Source: Nocardioides solisilvae
Lineage (GTDB): Bacteria > Actinomycetota > Actinomycetes > Propionibacteriales > Nocardioidaceae
Assembly (NCBI RefSeq): GCF_003194625.1
Contig: NZ_QHKX01000003.1
Coordinates: forward strand, 62,001 to 126,000
Length of the DNA stretch: 64,000 nucleotides
Reading direction: 5' to 3'
Shown here: piece by piece, positions 34,405-48,978 of the stretch
How the letters are laid out: the number at the start of each line of letters is the position of its first letter
How positions within the stretch are numbered: the stretch's first letter is position 1
Translations under genes and position numbers: made by a program
The notes under the pieces: generated by a model
What the model saw: the letters and a program-made list of their open reading frames with translations, nothing else
Told to the model about the DNA's origin: nothing
The model's database searches: none

Positions 34405-35184
34405 TCAGCGGCCGACGAACTCGGCCTTGCCCGGTCCACGCTCAACGAACGACCCCATGCCGAGGCTACGGTCCTCGGTCGCGAAGAGGGCGGCGAACTG
34501 CTGCCGCTCGATCTCGAGCCCGGTCTCCAGGTCGACCTCGAGACCGCGGTCGACGCTCTCCTTGGCCGCGCGGAGCGCGTACGTGGCGGCCTTGCTGAAC
34601 TGTGCCGCCCAGGCCGTCGCCTCGGCGTACACGCGGTCGGCCGGCACCACCCGGTCGACCAGCCCGATCGCCAGCGCCTCGTCGGCCTTGACGAAGCGAC
34701 CGGTGAAGATCAGGTCCTTGGCCTTCGACGGGCCCACCAGCCGCGAGAGGCGCTGCGTGCCGCCCGCGCCGGGGATGATCCCGAGCAGGATCTCCGGCTG
34801 GCCGAGGACGGCGTCCACGGCGGCGAACCGGACGTCGGCGCACAGGGCCAGCTCGCACCCGCCGCCGAGGGCGTAGCCGTTGACGGCCGCCACGACGGGC
34901 TTGGGGATCCGCGCCACGGCCGAGATCGCCGACTGCAGGCCGCCGGAGCGCTTGACCATGTCGGTGTGCGACATGTCGGCCATCTCCTTGACGTCGGCGC
35001 CCGCCGCGAAGACACGCTCCCCGCCCCAGATCACCACGGCCTTCACGTCGTCGCGGTCGGTCGCCTCCTGGGCAGCCGCGCGGATCTCCTCCTGCACGGC
35101 CATGTTGAGGGCGTTCATCTTGGGCCGGTCGAGCCGGATCGTCCCGACGCCGTCGGTCACCTCGAGGTTGACGAACTCACCCAT
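34405..35184 (-). CDS. Enoyl-CoA hydratase/isomerase
   Basis: This crotonase-fold enzyme hydrates trans-2-enoyl-CoA in beta-oxidation. The 259 residues carry the oxyanion-hole segments FAAGADVKEM and LGGGCELALCADVRFA, and the two catalytic glutamates of true hydratases (GGGCEL and GQPEILLGIIPGAGG). This favours hydratase over isomerase activity. ATG 35184 is chosen over one four codons upstream because GGAGAG lies just ahead. It is divergent from glgX. Confidence 0.92.
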   Translation of the reverse strand: MGEFVNLEVTDGVGTIRLDRPKMNALNMAVQEEIRAAAQEATDRDDVKAVVIWGGERVFAAGADVKEMADMSHTDMVKRSGGLQSAISAVARIPKPVVAAVNGYALGGGCELALCADVRFAAVDAVLGQPEILLGIIPGAGGTQRLSRLVGPSKAKDLIFTGRFVKADEALAIGLVDRVVPADRVYAEATAWAAQFSKAATYALRAAKESVDRGLEVDLETGLEIERQQFAALFATEDRSLGMGSFVERGPGKAEFVGR

Positions 35185-35305
35185 CTGTCTCTCCACTCAC
35201 TCGTCTGACGTCTGCGTGCGGGCCCGGTGCCGCACCCGGTCGTGATCGTGCCACCTTCCCCGGTCGCGTCCGCCGGGCGGCCCCCATCGGCCACAATGGA
35301 CGGCG

Positions 35306-37459
<2,154 letters not shown>

Positions 37460-37469
37460 GCGACGGGTC

Positions 37470-38138
37470 TCAGTCCCCGCCCAGCCCCTGCTCGCGAGCC
37501 CGCAGCATCGCGGCCGCACGGTCCGGCGCGCCGATCTTGGCCAGCACGTTCGACACGTGGTTGCGCACCGTCTTGGGACTCAGGACCAGACGGCGCGAGA
37601 TGGTGGCGTTGTCGAAGCCGCGGGCGACCAGGTCGAGCACCTCGCGCTCGCGGTCGGTGAGCTCGGGGAAGGACACCCGCGCGGCGGTCCGCCCCGTGAG
37701 CAGCGTCGCCATCGCGCGGGCGGCGACGGACGGACCGAGGATCACCTCGCCGTTGGCCACCGCCCGGACCGCCCGCTCCACCTCCTCGGGCGTCGCCCCC
37801 TTGACCAGGTAGCCGCGGGCGCCGGCCCGGACCGCGGCCGCCACCGACTCGTCGTCCTCCTGCATGGTGACCACGAGCACCCGCAGTCCCGGGTGCCGGC
37901 GCACCAGGTCCCGGGTCACCTCGATCCCGGACCCCTCGCCCAGGTGCAGGTCCATCAGCACCACGTCGGCCGACGGCTCCTGGCCGGAGCCGAGGAGCGC
38001 CAGCGCCTCCAGCGCCGACGCCGCCTGGCCCACCACCTCGAACCCCGGGAGGGAGCCCAGCAGACCCACCATGCCCAGGCGGAACACCGGGTGGTCGTCC
38101 ACGACCGCCACCCGGACCACCTCCGCACCCTCAGCCAC
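37470..38138 (-). CDS. NarL/FixJ-family response regulator
   Basis: The 222-residue protein has a receiver domain with phosphoacceptor D63 in VVLMDLHLG, the conserved Lys in GYLVKGA, and a C-terminal LuxR-type helix-turn-helix (LTDREREVLDLVARGFDNATI and LSPKTVRNHVSNVLAKIG). GTG 38138 overlaps the histidine-kinase stop region by 8 nt, fixing both genes as one unit. It converges with glgX at 10 nt. Targets are unknown. Confidence 0.92.
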   Translation of the reverse strand: MAEGAEVVRVAVVDDHPVFRLGMVGLLGSLPGFEVVGQAASALEALALLGSGQEPSADVVLMDLHLGEGSGIEVTRDLVRRHPGLRVLVVTMQEDDESVAAAVRAGARGYLVKGATPEEVERAVRAVANGEVILGPSVAARAMATLLTGRTAARVSFPELTDREREVLDLVARGFDNATISRRLVLSPKTVRNHVSNVLAKIGAPDRAAAMLRAREQGLGGD

Positions 38139-40113
38139 GACCCGCCTCCTGCTCCTGCGACCGCCCCGTCGGGAGCACCGCCCGCACCAGGGTCCCACCT
38201 CCGGGGGCCGCCAGGACCTCGACCCGTCCGCCCTGCTCCTCGGCCCGCTCGGTCATCGCCTGGGTGCCCACCCCGTGCCGGGCCCCGTCCGGCACCCCCC
38301 GACCGTCGTCGCGGACGGTCACCACCAGGGCGCCGTCCTCGACCCAGGTGCTGACCAGGCAGCGCGTGGCGCCCGCGTGCCGGCGCACGTTGGTGACCGC
38401 CTCGGCGACGATCGCGTGCACGGCCGCTGCCGCCCCGAGGTCCAGCCAGGACGTGTCGGCGAGGTCCAGGTGGATCGTGGGACCGGTCTCCTCGCGGGCG
38501 GCGAGCTCCGCCAGCGCGGCCTCCAGCCCGAGCTCGACCAGCACCGGCGGGAGCAGCTGGTGCGAGAGCTCGCGGACTGCGACCACCCGCTCGTCCAGCT
38601 CGGCACCCAGCACGTCGAGCAGCTCGCGCGCACCGTCCGGGTCGGTGTCGAGCAGGTTGCGCACCCCTTGGAGGCCGAGCCGCAGGCCGGCGAGCGAGGG
38701 CCCCAGCCCGTCGTGCACCTCGCGCCGGATCAGGCGACGCTCGGCGACCCGGGCCAACGCCAGCCTGCGCCGGAGGTCGGCCACGTCCTGCTCCGCCGCG
38801 CGCACCGCCACGGCCGCCGCCACGACCGGTGAGAGCTCGCCGAGCGTGCGCTCGCCCTGGGCACCCAGGGCCTCCCCGGGCGGCGCGGTCACCGCCAGGG
38901 AGCCGACCTGCCGACCGCGGTGCCGCAGCGGCACCACGTGCGGGTCACGCGTCGGCACGCCCCAGGCGGCCAGCTCGGGGCCGGGGGCGTCCTCCGCTGC
39001 GACGGACCCGGCGGCCGGCACCCCGAGCACCGTCACCGACTCCAGCCGCATCGACCGCCCGAGGTCCTCGGCGACGTCGGCCAGCAGGCCGTCGACGCTC
39101 CCCCCGCGGTCCAGCTGCGACCCCAGCCGGCTGACCACCCGCGCCGGGTCCGCGCCCGCCCCGTGCACCAGCCGCCGCACCCGTCGCTCCAGCCGCAGCC
39201 GCAGGGGCTGGACGGCCACCGCGACCACGCCGGCGGCCACGACCTGCGCCGACCCGCGGCCCGGGAGCACCGTGCCGACCAGCGCGACCACCACCAGGTA
39301 GAGGACGAGGAGGGCGAGGGTCATGGCCCCGGCGAGGACCGCGCGGCTCACCGCCAGGTCGAGCCCCCACATCCGGCCCCGGAGCACCGCGACCAGGATC
39401 GCGGCCGGGAAGAACACCTGCGAGGCGAGGTGGAGCACCGGCGTCACCCAGAGCGGCAGGCCCAGGGGCACCAGCAGCGGCACGAAGGAGAGCGCCATCA
39501 GCAGCGTCCCGACCGCGAGCCATCCCAGCCCGTTGCGCTCGGCCGCGGGCCCTCGCCGGCGGCGCAGCTCGACCGCGAGCGCGGCGAGCAGCCCCAGCGG
39601 CACCGACAGCACCAGGCCGATCCCCACCAGCGGGTCGACGACCAGGGCCGAGCCGGCGGCGGTGAGGCCGCAGACCAGGGCCCCGGCCGCGACGCCGGCC
39701 CGGGCCCGGCCGAGGGGGTGGTCCCGGACCAGCCACGGGACGACCAGGAAGATCGCCAGCGTGCCCGGCACCCAGGCGGTCGAGTTGACCGCGTCCAGCC
39801 AGCCCGGGGGTCCGTCGCCGCGGTTCTCCTGCCACCACGCCTCCAGGGCGTAGCCGAGGGCGGCCGCTCCCCCGCCGACGGCGGCGAGGGCGACGATCCA
39901 TCCCACCGGGTGCGGCCGGCGGCTCAGCACCACCGCCGCGACCGTGCCGTAGACGCAGGCCACCGAGACGTCGACCAGGAGGAACCAGAGGTTCTCGTCC
40001 AGCGCGGGTCGCACCGAGGCGAGCAGGCTGAGCGCGAGCAGGGCCAGGCCCCACGAGACGACCGCGACGGACGCGGCCACCCGTGGCCGCGTCCGTGCGT
40101 CGGTCGTCCCCAT
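38131..40113 (-). CDS. Membrane histidine kinase (HisKA_3 type)
   Basis: The 660-residue sensor has about nine to ten hydrophobic helices in its first 330 residues, then a linker or degenerate GAF-like region. The HisKA_3 dimerisation domain has phosphoacceptor H467 in REVHDGLGPSLAGLRLGL, and the HATPase domain carries the N-box (AEAVTNVRRHAGA) and a GRGVPDG nucleotide loop. It partners with the response regulator that overlaps its 3' end. TACATT lies 9 nt before the ATG. The stimulus is unknown; the multi-helix sensor suggests a membrane or small hydrophobic signal. Confidence 0.9.
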   Translation of the reverse strand: MGTTDARTRPRVAASVAVVSWGLALLALSLLASVRPALDENLWFLLVDVSVACVYGTVAAVVLSRRPHPVGWIVALAAVGGGAAALGYALEAWWQENRGDGPPGWLDAVNSTAWVPGTLAIFLVVPWLVRDHPLGRARAGVAAGALVCGLTAAGSALVVDPLVGIGLVLSVPLGLLAALAVELRRRRGPAAERNGLGWLAVGTLLMALSFVPLLVPLGLPLWVTPVLHLASQVFFPAAILVAVLRGRMWGLDLAVSRAVLAGAMTLALLVLYLVVVALVGTVLPGRGSAQVVAAGVVAVAVQPLRLRLERRVRRLVHGAGADPARVVSRLGSQLDRGGSVDGLLADVAEDLGRSMRLESVTVLGVPAAGSVAAEDAPGPELAAWGVPTRDPHVVPLRHRGRQVGSLAVTAPPGEALGAQGERTLGELSPVVAAAVAVRAAEQDVADLRRRLALARVAERRLIRREVHDGLGPSLAGLRLGLQGVRNLLDTDPDGARELLDVLGAELDERVVAVRELSHQLLPPVLVELGLEAALAELAAREETGPTIHLDLADTSWLDLGAAAAVHAIVAEAVTNVRRHAGATRCLVSTWVEDGALVVTVRDDGRGVPDGARHGVGTQAMTERAEEQGGRVEVLAAPGGGTLVRAVLPTGRSQEQEAGRG

Positions 40114-40196
40114 GGCGGGAGCAATGTAGTGAGGATCCGTGGTCCGCGACATCCCTTGCGCCGTCCGTCCCGCCCGCGAGCTCCTCGGCGCCCCGG

Positions 40197-40922
40197 TCAG
40201 CGACCGGTCGCGCGGTCCCCGAAGGCGAACCCGAGCGCGACCACCAGCAGCATCACCGGACCGGTGAAGCCCGCCATGTACTGCAGCGGCGAGAGACCGA
40301 GCAGGAGCGTCAGCCCGCCCAGGACCGCGCCGACCCAGCCGATCCAGCGGGGCGCGGCAGCCTGGCGCAGGGCGGCCGCGGCCAGCGCCACGCCCGTGAC
40401 TCCCGCGCCCAGCCAGAGCCAGTTCATCGTCCCGACCCAGTGCCCGTAGAAGGCGGCCGACTCGGGCACCATCCGGTCCGGCTCGGCGAGGCCGAAGATG
40501 AACTCCGTGTCGAGCCCGGAGCCGATCAGGCCGGCCACCGAGACCAGCAGCAGCCCCGCGGCGCTCACGTCCGGCAGCAGGCTCCCCGCCCGGGTCTGGC
40601 CCGCCAGACGGCGGCGCAGGCCCAGCGCGAAGACCAGGACCAGGACCGTGCACAGCGTCGTGGCGGTGTGGAAGACGAGCAGGTTGGGGACCTGCTCCGA
40701 GAGCCGCTCGGTGATCGCGACCGCGTCCCCCTGGTTGCGCTCGTCGTAGACCGCGTCGACCGTCGCGGACGCCTGGATGCCGACGATGCCGGCCACCCCG
40801 GCGGCGACCCCCGTCAGCGCCCAGGCGCGCGACTCCCGCGTGCGGTCGTGACCGCGGCGGGTGGTCCCCTCGTCCCGTCGGCCGGTGGTGGCGGTCGTGG
40901 TGATGGTGCTGTTGCTGCTCAT
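40197..40922 (-). CDS. Six-helix membrane protein, unknown function
   Basis: The 241-residue protein begins with about 45 polar, Thr/Arg-rich residues and then has about six hydrophobic helices (for example LTGVAAGVAGIVGIQA, LLVFHTATTLCTVLVLVFAL, GPVMLLVVALGFAF). It broadly resembles DUF4386-type proteins, but no signature was firmly recognised. It lies 83 nt upstream of the histidine kinase on the same strand and might be part of that sensing unit. ATG 40922 is preferred to an upstream start because the extension is Arg-rich and unlike a membrane protein start. Confidence 0.6.
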   Translation of the reverse strand: MSSNSTITTTATTGRRDEGTTRRGHDRTRESRAWALTGVAAGVAGIVGIQASATVDAVYDERNQGDAVAITERLSEQVPNLLVFHTATTLCTVLVLVFALGLRRRLAGQTRAGSLLPDVSAAGLLLVSVAGLIGSGLDTEFIFGLAEPDRMVPESAAFYGHWVGTMNWLWLGAGVTGVALAAAALRQAAAPRWIGWVGAVLGGLTLLLGLSPLQYMAGFTGPVMLLVVALGFAFGDRATGR

Positions 40923-41015
40923 GCGGGCTTCCCCCTGTCGTGTGGTGCGTACAGGGAGCACGCTGGCGCGCCCGGCGTCCCGACCTCCAGGGGCGGCTGT
41001 CCCGACCTTCCGGGA

Positions 41016-43628
41016 TCAGCCCGGCAGGGCGACCAGGCCGAGCTCGGCGACGGAGGCGAGCGCGCGGTGCCGCGGCACCACCCGCACGGTGTAGCCGAAC
41101 GGTCCCGCGTGGTCGAGGGCGAGCGTGGTGTCGAACCGGTGACGCCCGTCCTCGTAGGACTCCACCAGCTCCATCGGGGTGGTCCGCGAGTCGGTGAGCT
41201 CGTCGTCGTGCCCCGGACGCCCGTGCACGGCCTGCACCTCGACGTCCTCGGGTCGGAGGGCGCCGAGCGCCACGTAGGCGTGCACCGAGAAGGACCCGCC
41301 CACCTCGGCAGTGTCCCCGTGGTCGACGGACTCGACGTGCTCCACGTGCACTCCGTGCCACTGCTCCCGCACCTGACGCTTCCAGCCGGCGAGGTCCCGC
41401 GCGCCGGCCCAGTCGGAGTTGAGCATCCGCGCCCGGTCAGCGGCCGGGGCGTAGAGCTCGTGGACGTAGTCGCGGACCTGACGGGTCGCCAGCACCTTGG
41501 GACCGAGCGACTTGAGCGTGTGCCGGACCATCTCCAGCCACCGGGTGGGCACCCCGTCGGCGTCCACGTCGTAGAACCGCGGCGCGACCTCGTGCTCGAT
41601 CAGGTCGTAGAGCGAGGCAGCCTCGAGGTCGTCGCGCCGGTCCTGGTCCTCGACCCCGTCGGCCGACGGGATAGCCCATCCGTTGCCGCCGTCGAACCAC
41701 TCGTCCCACCAGCCGTCGAGGATGGAGAGGTTGAGGCCGCCGTTGAGCGCCGCCTTCATCCCCGACGTGCCGCAGGCCTCGTAGGGACGCAGCGGGTTGT
41801 TGAGCCACACGTCGCAGCCCGGGTAGAGCGGCTGCGCCATCGCGATGTCGTAGTTGGGCAGGAAGACGATGCGGTGCCGGACCTCGGGGTCGTCGGCGAA
41901 CCGGACCATCTCCTGGATCAGCCGCTTGCCCCCGTCGTCGGCGGGGTGCGACTTGCCGGCGATGACCAGCTGCACGGGCCGCTCCGGGTGCAGCAGCAGC
42001 CGCTTGAGCCGCTCGGGGTCGCGCAGCATCAGCGTGAGCCGCTTGTACGACGGCACGCGGCGCGCGAAGCCGATCGTCAGCACGTCGGGGTCGAGGGCGT
42101 CCTCGATCCACGTGGTCTCGGCGGGCGTCATCCCGCGCTTGGCCGAGGAGCGCGCCAGCCGCCCCCGGGCGTCGGCGACCAGCCGCTCGCGCAGGGTGCG
42201 CTTGAGGTCCCACAGGCGGCGGTCCGGCACCCGGTCGACCAGCGGCCAGAGGGCGTCGGTGTCGTCGCCGTCGACGTCGGCCCCCAGCTCGGCGGCGAGC
42301 TCGACGACCTCCCGGGCGATCCACGTGGGGCCGTGGACGCCGTTGGTGATCGAGCCGATCGGCACCTCGGCCTCGTCGAAGGCGGGCCACAGGCCGTTGA
42401 ACATCCCGCGGGAGACGTGGCCGTGCAGCTGGGAGACGCCGTTGGCGCGCTGGGCGAGGCGGAAGCCCATGACCGCCATGTTGAAGACCCCCGCGTCGCC
42501 GCCCTCGTAGTCCTCGGCGCCGAGCGCCAGGACGCGCTCGACCGGGACGCCGGGCGTGGGCGAGGCGCCGCCGCCGAAGTACTGCTCGACCAGGGTCCGC
42601 GGGAAGCGGTCGATGCCGGCGGGCACCGGGGTGTGGGTGGTGAAGACCGTGCCGGCTCGGGAGACCTCCAGCGCCGTGTCGAAGTCGAGGCGGGGCCCGT
42701 GGTCGTCGGCCGTGAGCTCGCGGATCCGCTCGACGCCGAGGAAGCCGGCGTGGCCCTCGTTGGTGTGGAAGACGTCGGGCTCGGGCGCACCCGTGACGCG
42801 CGACCACGCCCGGAGCGCGCGCACCCCGCCGACCCCGAGCAGCAGCTCCTGGCGCAGCCGGTGCTCGGAGTTGCCGCCGTAGAGCCGGTCGGTGACGTCG
42901 CGGTAGTGCTGCGGGTTCTCCTCGATGTCGGAGTCGAGCAGCAGCAGCGGGACCCGGCCGACCTGGGCCACCAGCACGCGGGCGAGCAGCGGGCCGTCGG
43001 GCAAGTCGAGGGAGACCAGGGTGCGGCTCCCGTCGGCCTCGCGCAGCGGCGTCAGCGGCAGCTCGTCGGGGTCGAGCACCGGGTAGGTCTCCTGCTGCCA
43101 GCCGTCGCGCGACAGGGACTGTTTGAAGTAGCCGTGCCGGTAGAGCAGTCCGACGCCGGTGAGCGGGATGCCCAGGTCGGAGGCAGCCTTGAGGTGGTCG
43201 CCGGCCAGGATCCCGAGGCCGCCCGAGTACTGCGGGAGCACCGCTGTGATGCCGTACTCCGGCGAGAAGTAGGCGATCGAGCGCGGCGCGCCCTCGCCCT
43301 CCTGCTCGCCGGCAGCGGCGCCGGCGCCGTGGCGGCGCTGGAACCAGCGGTCCTCGGTCAGGTAGGCGTCGAGGTCGCGGCGGGCCCCTGACAGCCGCGC
43401 GGTGAACGCCGCGTCGTCGGCGAGCTCCTCGAGCCGCTCCCGGCCGACCGCGCCGAGGAGCCGGACGGGGTCGTGGCCGACCTGCTCCCACAGCGTCGCG
43501 TCGACCGAGGCGAAGACGTCCTGCGTCTCGGGGTGCCAGGACCAGCGCAGGTTGCCGGCCAGCACCCCCAGGTCGGCGAGGGGCTCGGGCAGCACGGGGC
43601 GGACGGTGAATCGACGGATCGCGCGCAT
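41016..43628 (-). CDS. glgP: Alpha-glucan phosphorylase
   Basis: GlgP cleaves glycogen with phosphate to glucose-1-phosphate. The 870-residue protein belongs to the compact class with an N-terminal DUF3417 region (residues about 10-120). The phosphorylase core has the PLP lysine at K625 in CGTSGMKAALNG and the phosphate-site patterns FARRVPSYKR and NEGHAGF. It is divergent from the glgE operon. TAACGT ends 6 nt before the ATG, and a palindrome covers the -20 to -35 region. In actinobacteria this enzyme class also acts on maltodextrins from GlgE glucan. Confidence 0.95.
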   Translation of the reverse strand: MRAIRRFTVRPVLPEPLADLGVLAGNLRWSWHPETQDVFASVDATLWEQVGHDPVRLLGAVGRERLEELADDAAFTARLSGARRDLDAYLTEDRWFQRRHGAGAAAGEQEGEGAPRSIAYFSPEYGITAVLPQYSGGLGILAGDHLKAASDLGIPLTGVGLLYRHGYFKQSLSRDGWQQETYPVLDPDELPLTPLREADGSRTLVSLDLPDGPLLARVLVAQVGRVPLLLLDSDIEENPQHYRDVTDRLYGGNSEHRLRQELLLGVGGVRALRAWSRVTGAPEPDVFHTNEGHAGFLGVERIRELTADDHGPRLDFDTALEVSRAGTVFTTHTPVPAGIDRFPRTLVEQYFGGGASPTPGVPVERVLALGAEDYEGGDAGVFNMAVMGFRLAQRANGVSQLHGHVSRGMFNGLWPAFDEAEVPIGSITNGVHGPTWIAREVVELAAELGADVDGDDTDALWPLVDRVPDRRLWDLKRTLRERLVADARGRLARSSAKRGMTPAETTWIEDALDPDVLTIGFARRVPSYKRLTLMLRDPERLKRLLLHPERPVQLVIAGKSHPADDGGKRLIQEMVRFADDPEVRHRIVFLPNYDIAMAQPLYPGCDVWLNNPLRPYEACGTSGMKAALNGGLNLSILDGWWDEWFDGGNGWAIPSADGVEDQDRRDDLEAASLYDLIEHEVAPRFYDVDADGVPTRWLEMVRHTLKSLGPKVLATRQVRDYVHELYAPAADRARMLNSDWAGARDLAGWKRQVREQWHGVHVEHVESVDHGDTAEVGGSFSVHAYVALGALRPEDVEVQAVHGRPGHDDELTDSRTTPMELVESYEDGRHRFDTTLALDHAGPFGYTVRVVPRHRALASVAELGLVALPG

Positions 43629-43634
43629 GCCACG

Positions 43635-43640
43635 ACGTTA
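43635..43640 (-). promoter_or_regulatory. -10 box for a leaderless glgP mRNA
   Basis: TAACGT ends 6 nt before the glgP ATG. Confidence 0.55.
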
Positions 43641-43650
43641 GGGCATTTTG

Positions 43651-43664
43651 TTTGATCGATCCAA
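43651..43664. promoter_or_regulatory. Candidate operator in the glgP/glgE intergenic region
   Basis: TTTGATC-GATCCAA is a 14-bp inverted repeat with one arm mismatch and no spacer. It sits about 12-25 bp upstream of the glgP -10 box and far upstream of glgE. Palindromes of this form are typical of LacI-family operators controlling maltodextrin and trehalose genes; the regulator gene is not in the window. Confidence 0.45.
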
Positions 43665-43738
43665 CGCATGCCCGGGACGCCCGCCGGGGTACGTGGGGCA
43701 GACCCGGCGAGGTGTCCTGCGCCACGTCGGGGTGTCAC

Positions 43739-43763
43739 GGCCACGTGCGGCTTGCACGTGGCC
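43739..43763 (+). promoter_or_regulatory. Perfect 10-bp inverted repeat in front of glgE
   Basis: GGCCACGTGC (43739-43748), loop GGCTT, GCACGTGGCC (43754-43763) ends 24 nt before the glgE ATG. It could be a stable 5'-UTR hairpin or a dimer-binding DNA site. There is no U-run, so it is unlikely to be a terminator. Confidence 0.55.
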
Positions 43764-43787
43764 TCCCGGTTCGCGAGTGTGGAGAAC

Positions 43788-47523
<3,736 letters not shown>

Positions 47524-47527
<4 letters not shown>

Positions 47528-48978
47528 GCGCGCACGAGGACCTGGCCGGGCTGCTGGCCGAGGCCCGCTGGTTCGCCGGCAAGGGACGCGAGTTCAGCGT
47601 CTCCCGCACCCGGGTGGCCGGCGTCCTGCCGGGCGAGGAGCCACGCGTGGAGATCCTGCTGGTGGAGGTCGCCTACGCCGACGGCGGCGAGCCCGACCTC
47701 TACCAGGTCCCCCTGGCCGCCTACGACCACCCGCAGGAGCGCCTGGGCCACGCGCACGTCGGCACCTGGGAGCACCCCGACGAGCCCGGCCGGCTGCAGC
47801 ACGTCTACGACGCGCTGCACGACCGCGAGGCGATGGGCCGCTGGCTCGCGGCCTTCGACCGGGTGACCCGCGGCGAGCGGCCCGAGGGGCCGCTGCTCTT
47901 CCACGGCCTGCCCGGTCACGAGCTCGACGTGGAGGCCCACTCGACCCTCTTCACGGGCGAGCAGTCCAACTCCTCGGTCCGGTTCGGCGAGGACGCGGTG
48001 ATGAAGGTCTTCCGCAAGGTGACCCCGGGCGTCAACCCCGACATCGCCATCCACGAGGTGCTCACCCGGGCCGGCTCCGACCACGTCGCCGCGCTCTACG
48101 GCTGGCTCGACGTCGTCGACACCGAGGCCGACGCGGTCATCCAGCTGGCGATGCTCCAGCAGTACCTGCGGACCGCGAGCGACGGCTGGGAGCTCGCGCT
48201 GGTGAGCGTCCGCGACCTCTTCGCGGAGGGCGACCTGCACCCCGACGAGGTGGGCGGCGACTTCGCCGGCGAGGCCGCCCGGCTGGGCGTGGCGCTCCGC
48301 GAGACCCACGAGGTGCTGGCCGAGCACTTCCCGGTCGAGGAGCGCGGTCCCGAGGAGCTCGAGGCCCTCGCCGCCCGGCTGCACGCCCGGCTCGACGAGG
48401 CGCTGGCAGCGGCCCCCGGCCTGGCGGCGCACGAGCAGTTCGTCCGCGCGACGTACGACGCCCTGCGCGACCTGCCCGGGCTGCGGGTCCAGCAGGTCCA
48501 CGGCGACCTCCACCTGGGGCAGACCCTGCGCACCGTCCGCGGCTGGAAGATCGTGGACTTCGAGGGCGAGCCGGCCCGACCGCTGGCCGAGCGGCTGCAG
48601 CCCGACTCCGTGTGGCGCGACGTGGCGGGCATGCTGCGCTCCTTCGACTACGCGCCCCGGGTCGCGGCGATGAACCACCCGGGCGACGAGGGCCGCGAGC
48701 AGCGCGCCTACCGCGCCAAGGAGTGGTCGACCCGCAACCAGCAGGCCTTCCTCGACGCGTACGCCGACGGCCTCGCCGCCGGCGACCGCGCGCTGCTGGC
48801 CGCCTACGTCGCCGACAAGGCGGCCTACGAGGCGGCGTACGAGGCGCGCAACCGTCCCGGCTGGGCCGAGGTGCCGCTGCACGGACTGGCCCAGCTGGCC
48901 GAGATGATGGCCCGTCCCGCCGCGGACGAGGGCCGCCCCGACCCGACCGACCCCGACACGAGCGGAGCGAGCGCATGA
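47524..48978 (+). CDS. mak: Maltokinase
   Basis: Mak (Pep2) phosphorylates maltose with ATP to maltose-1-phosphate, the GlgE donor. The 484 residues have an N-terminal cap domain ([11 protein letters not shown]), the [23 protein letters not shown] nucleotide region, and the catalytic [10 protein letters not shown] with metal Asp in IVDFEGEP. Start ATG 47524 overlaps the treS stop (ATGA). The C-terminal tail is acidic and Pro-rich. TreS and Mak act as a complex in mycobacteria; here they are separate proteins in one operon. Confidence 0.93.

Noticed and set aside
40933..40956. CCCTGT...ACAGGG inverted repeat upstream of the six-helix membrane protein
   Set aside because: The arms are only 6 bp with a 12-nt centre, there is no nearby promoter match and no second copy was noticed, so it is weak.
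38131..41361. A single giant protein joining the six-helix membrane protein region and the histidine kinase
   Set aside because: The open frame extends upstream only as an Arg/Gly-rich shadow; the kinase has a good ATG at 40113 and the membrane protein lies in another frame.
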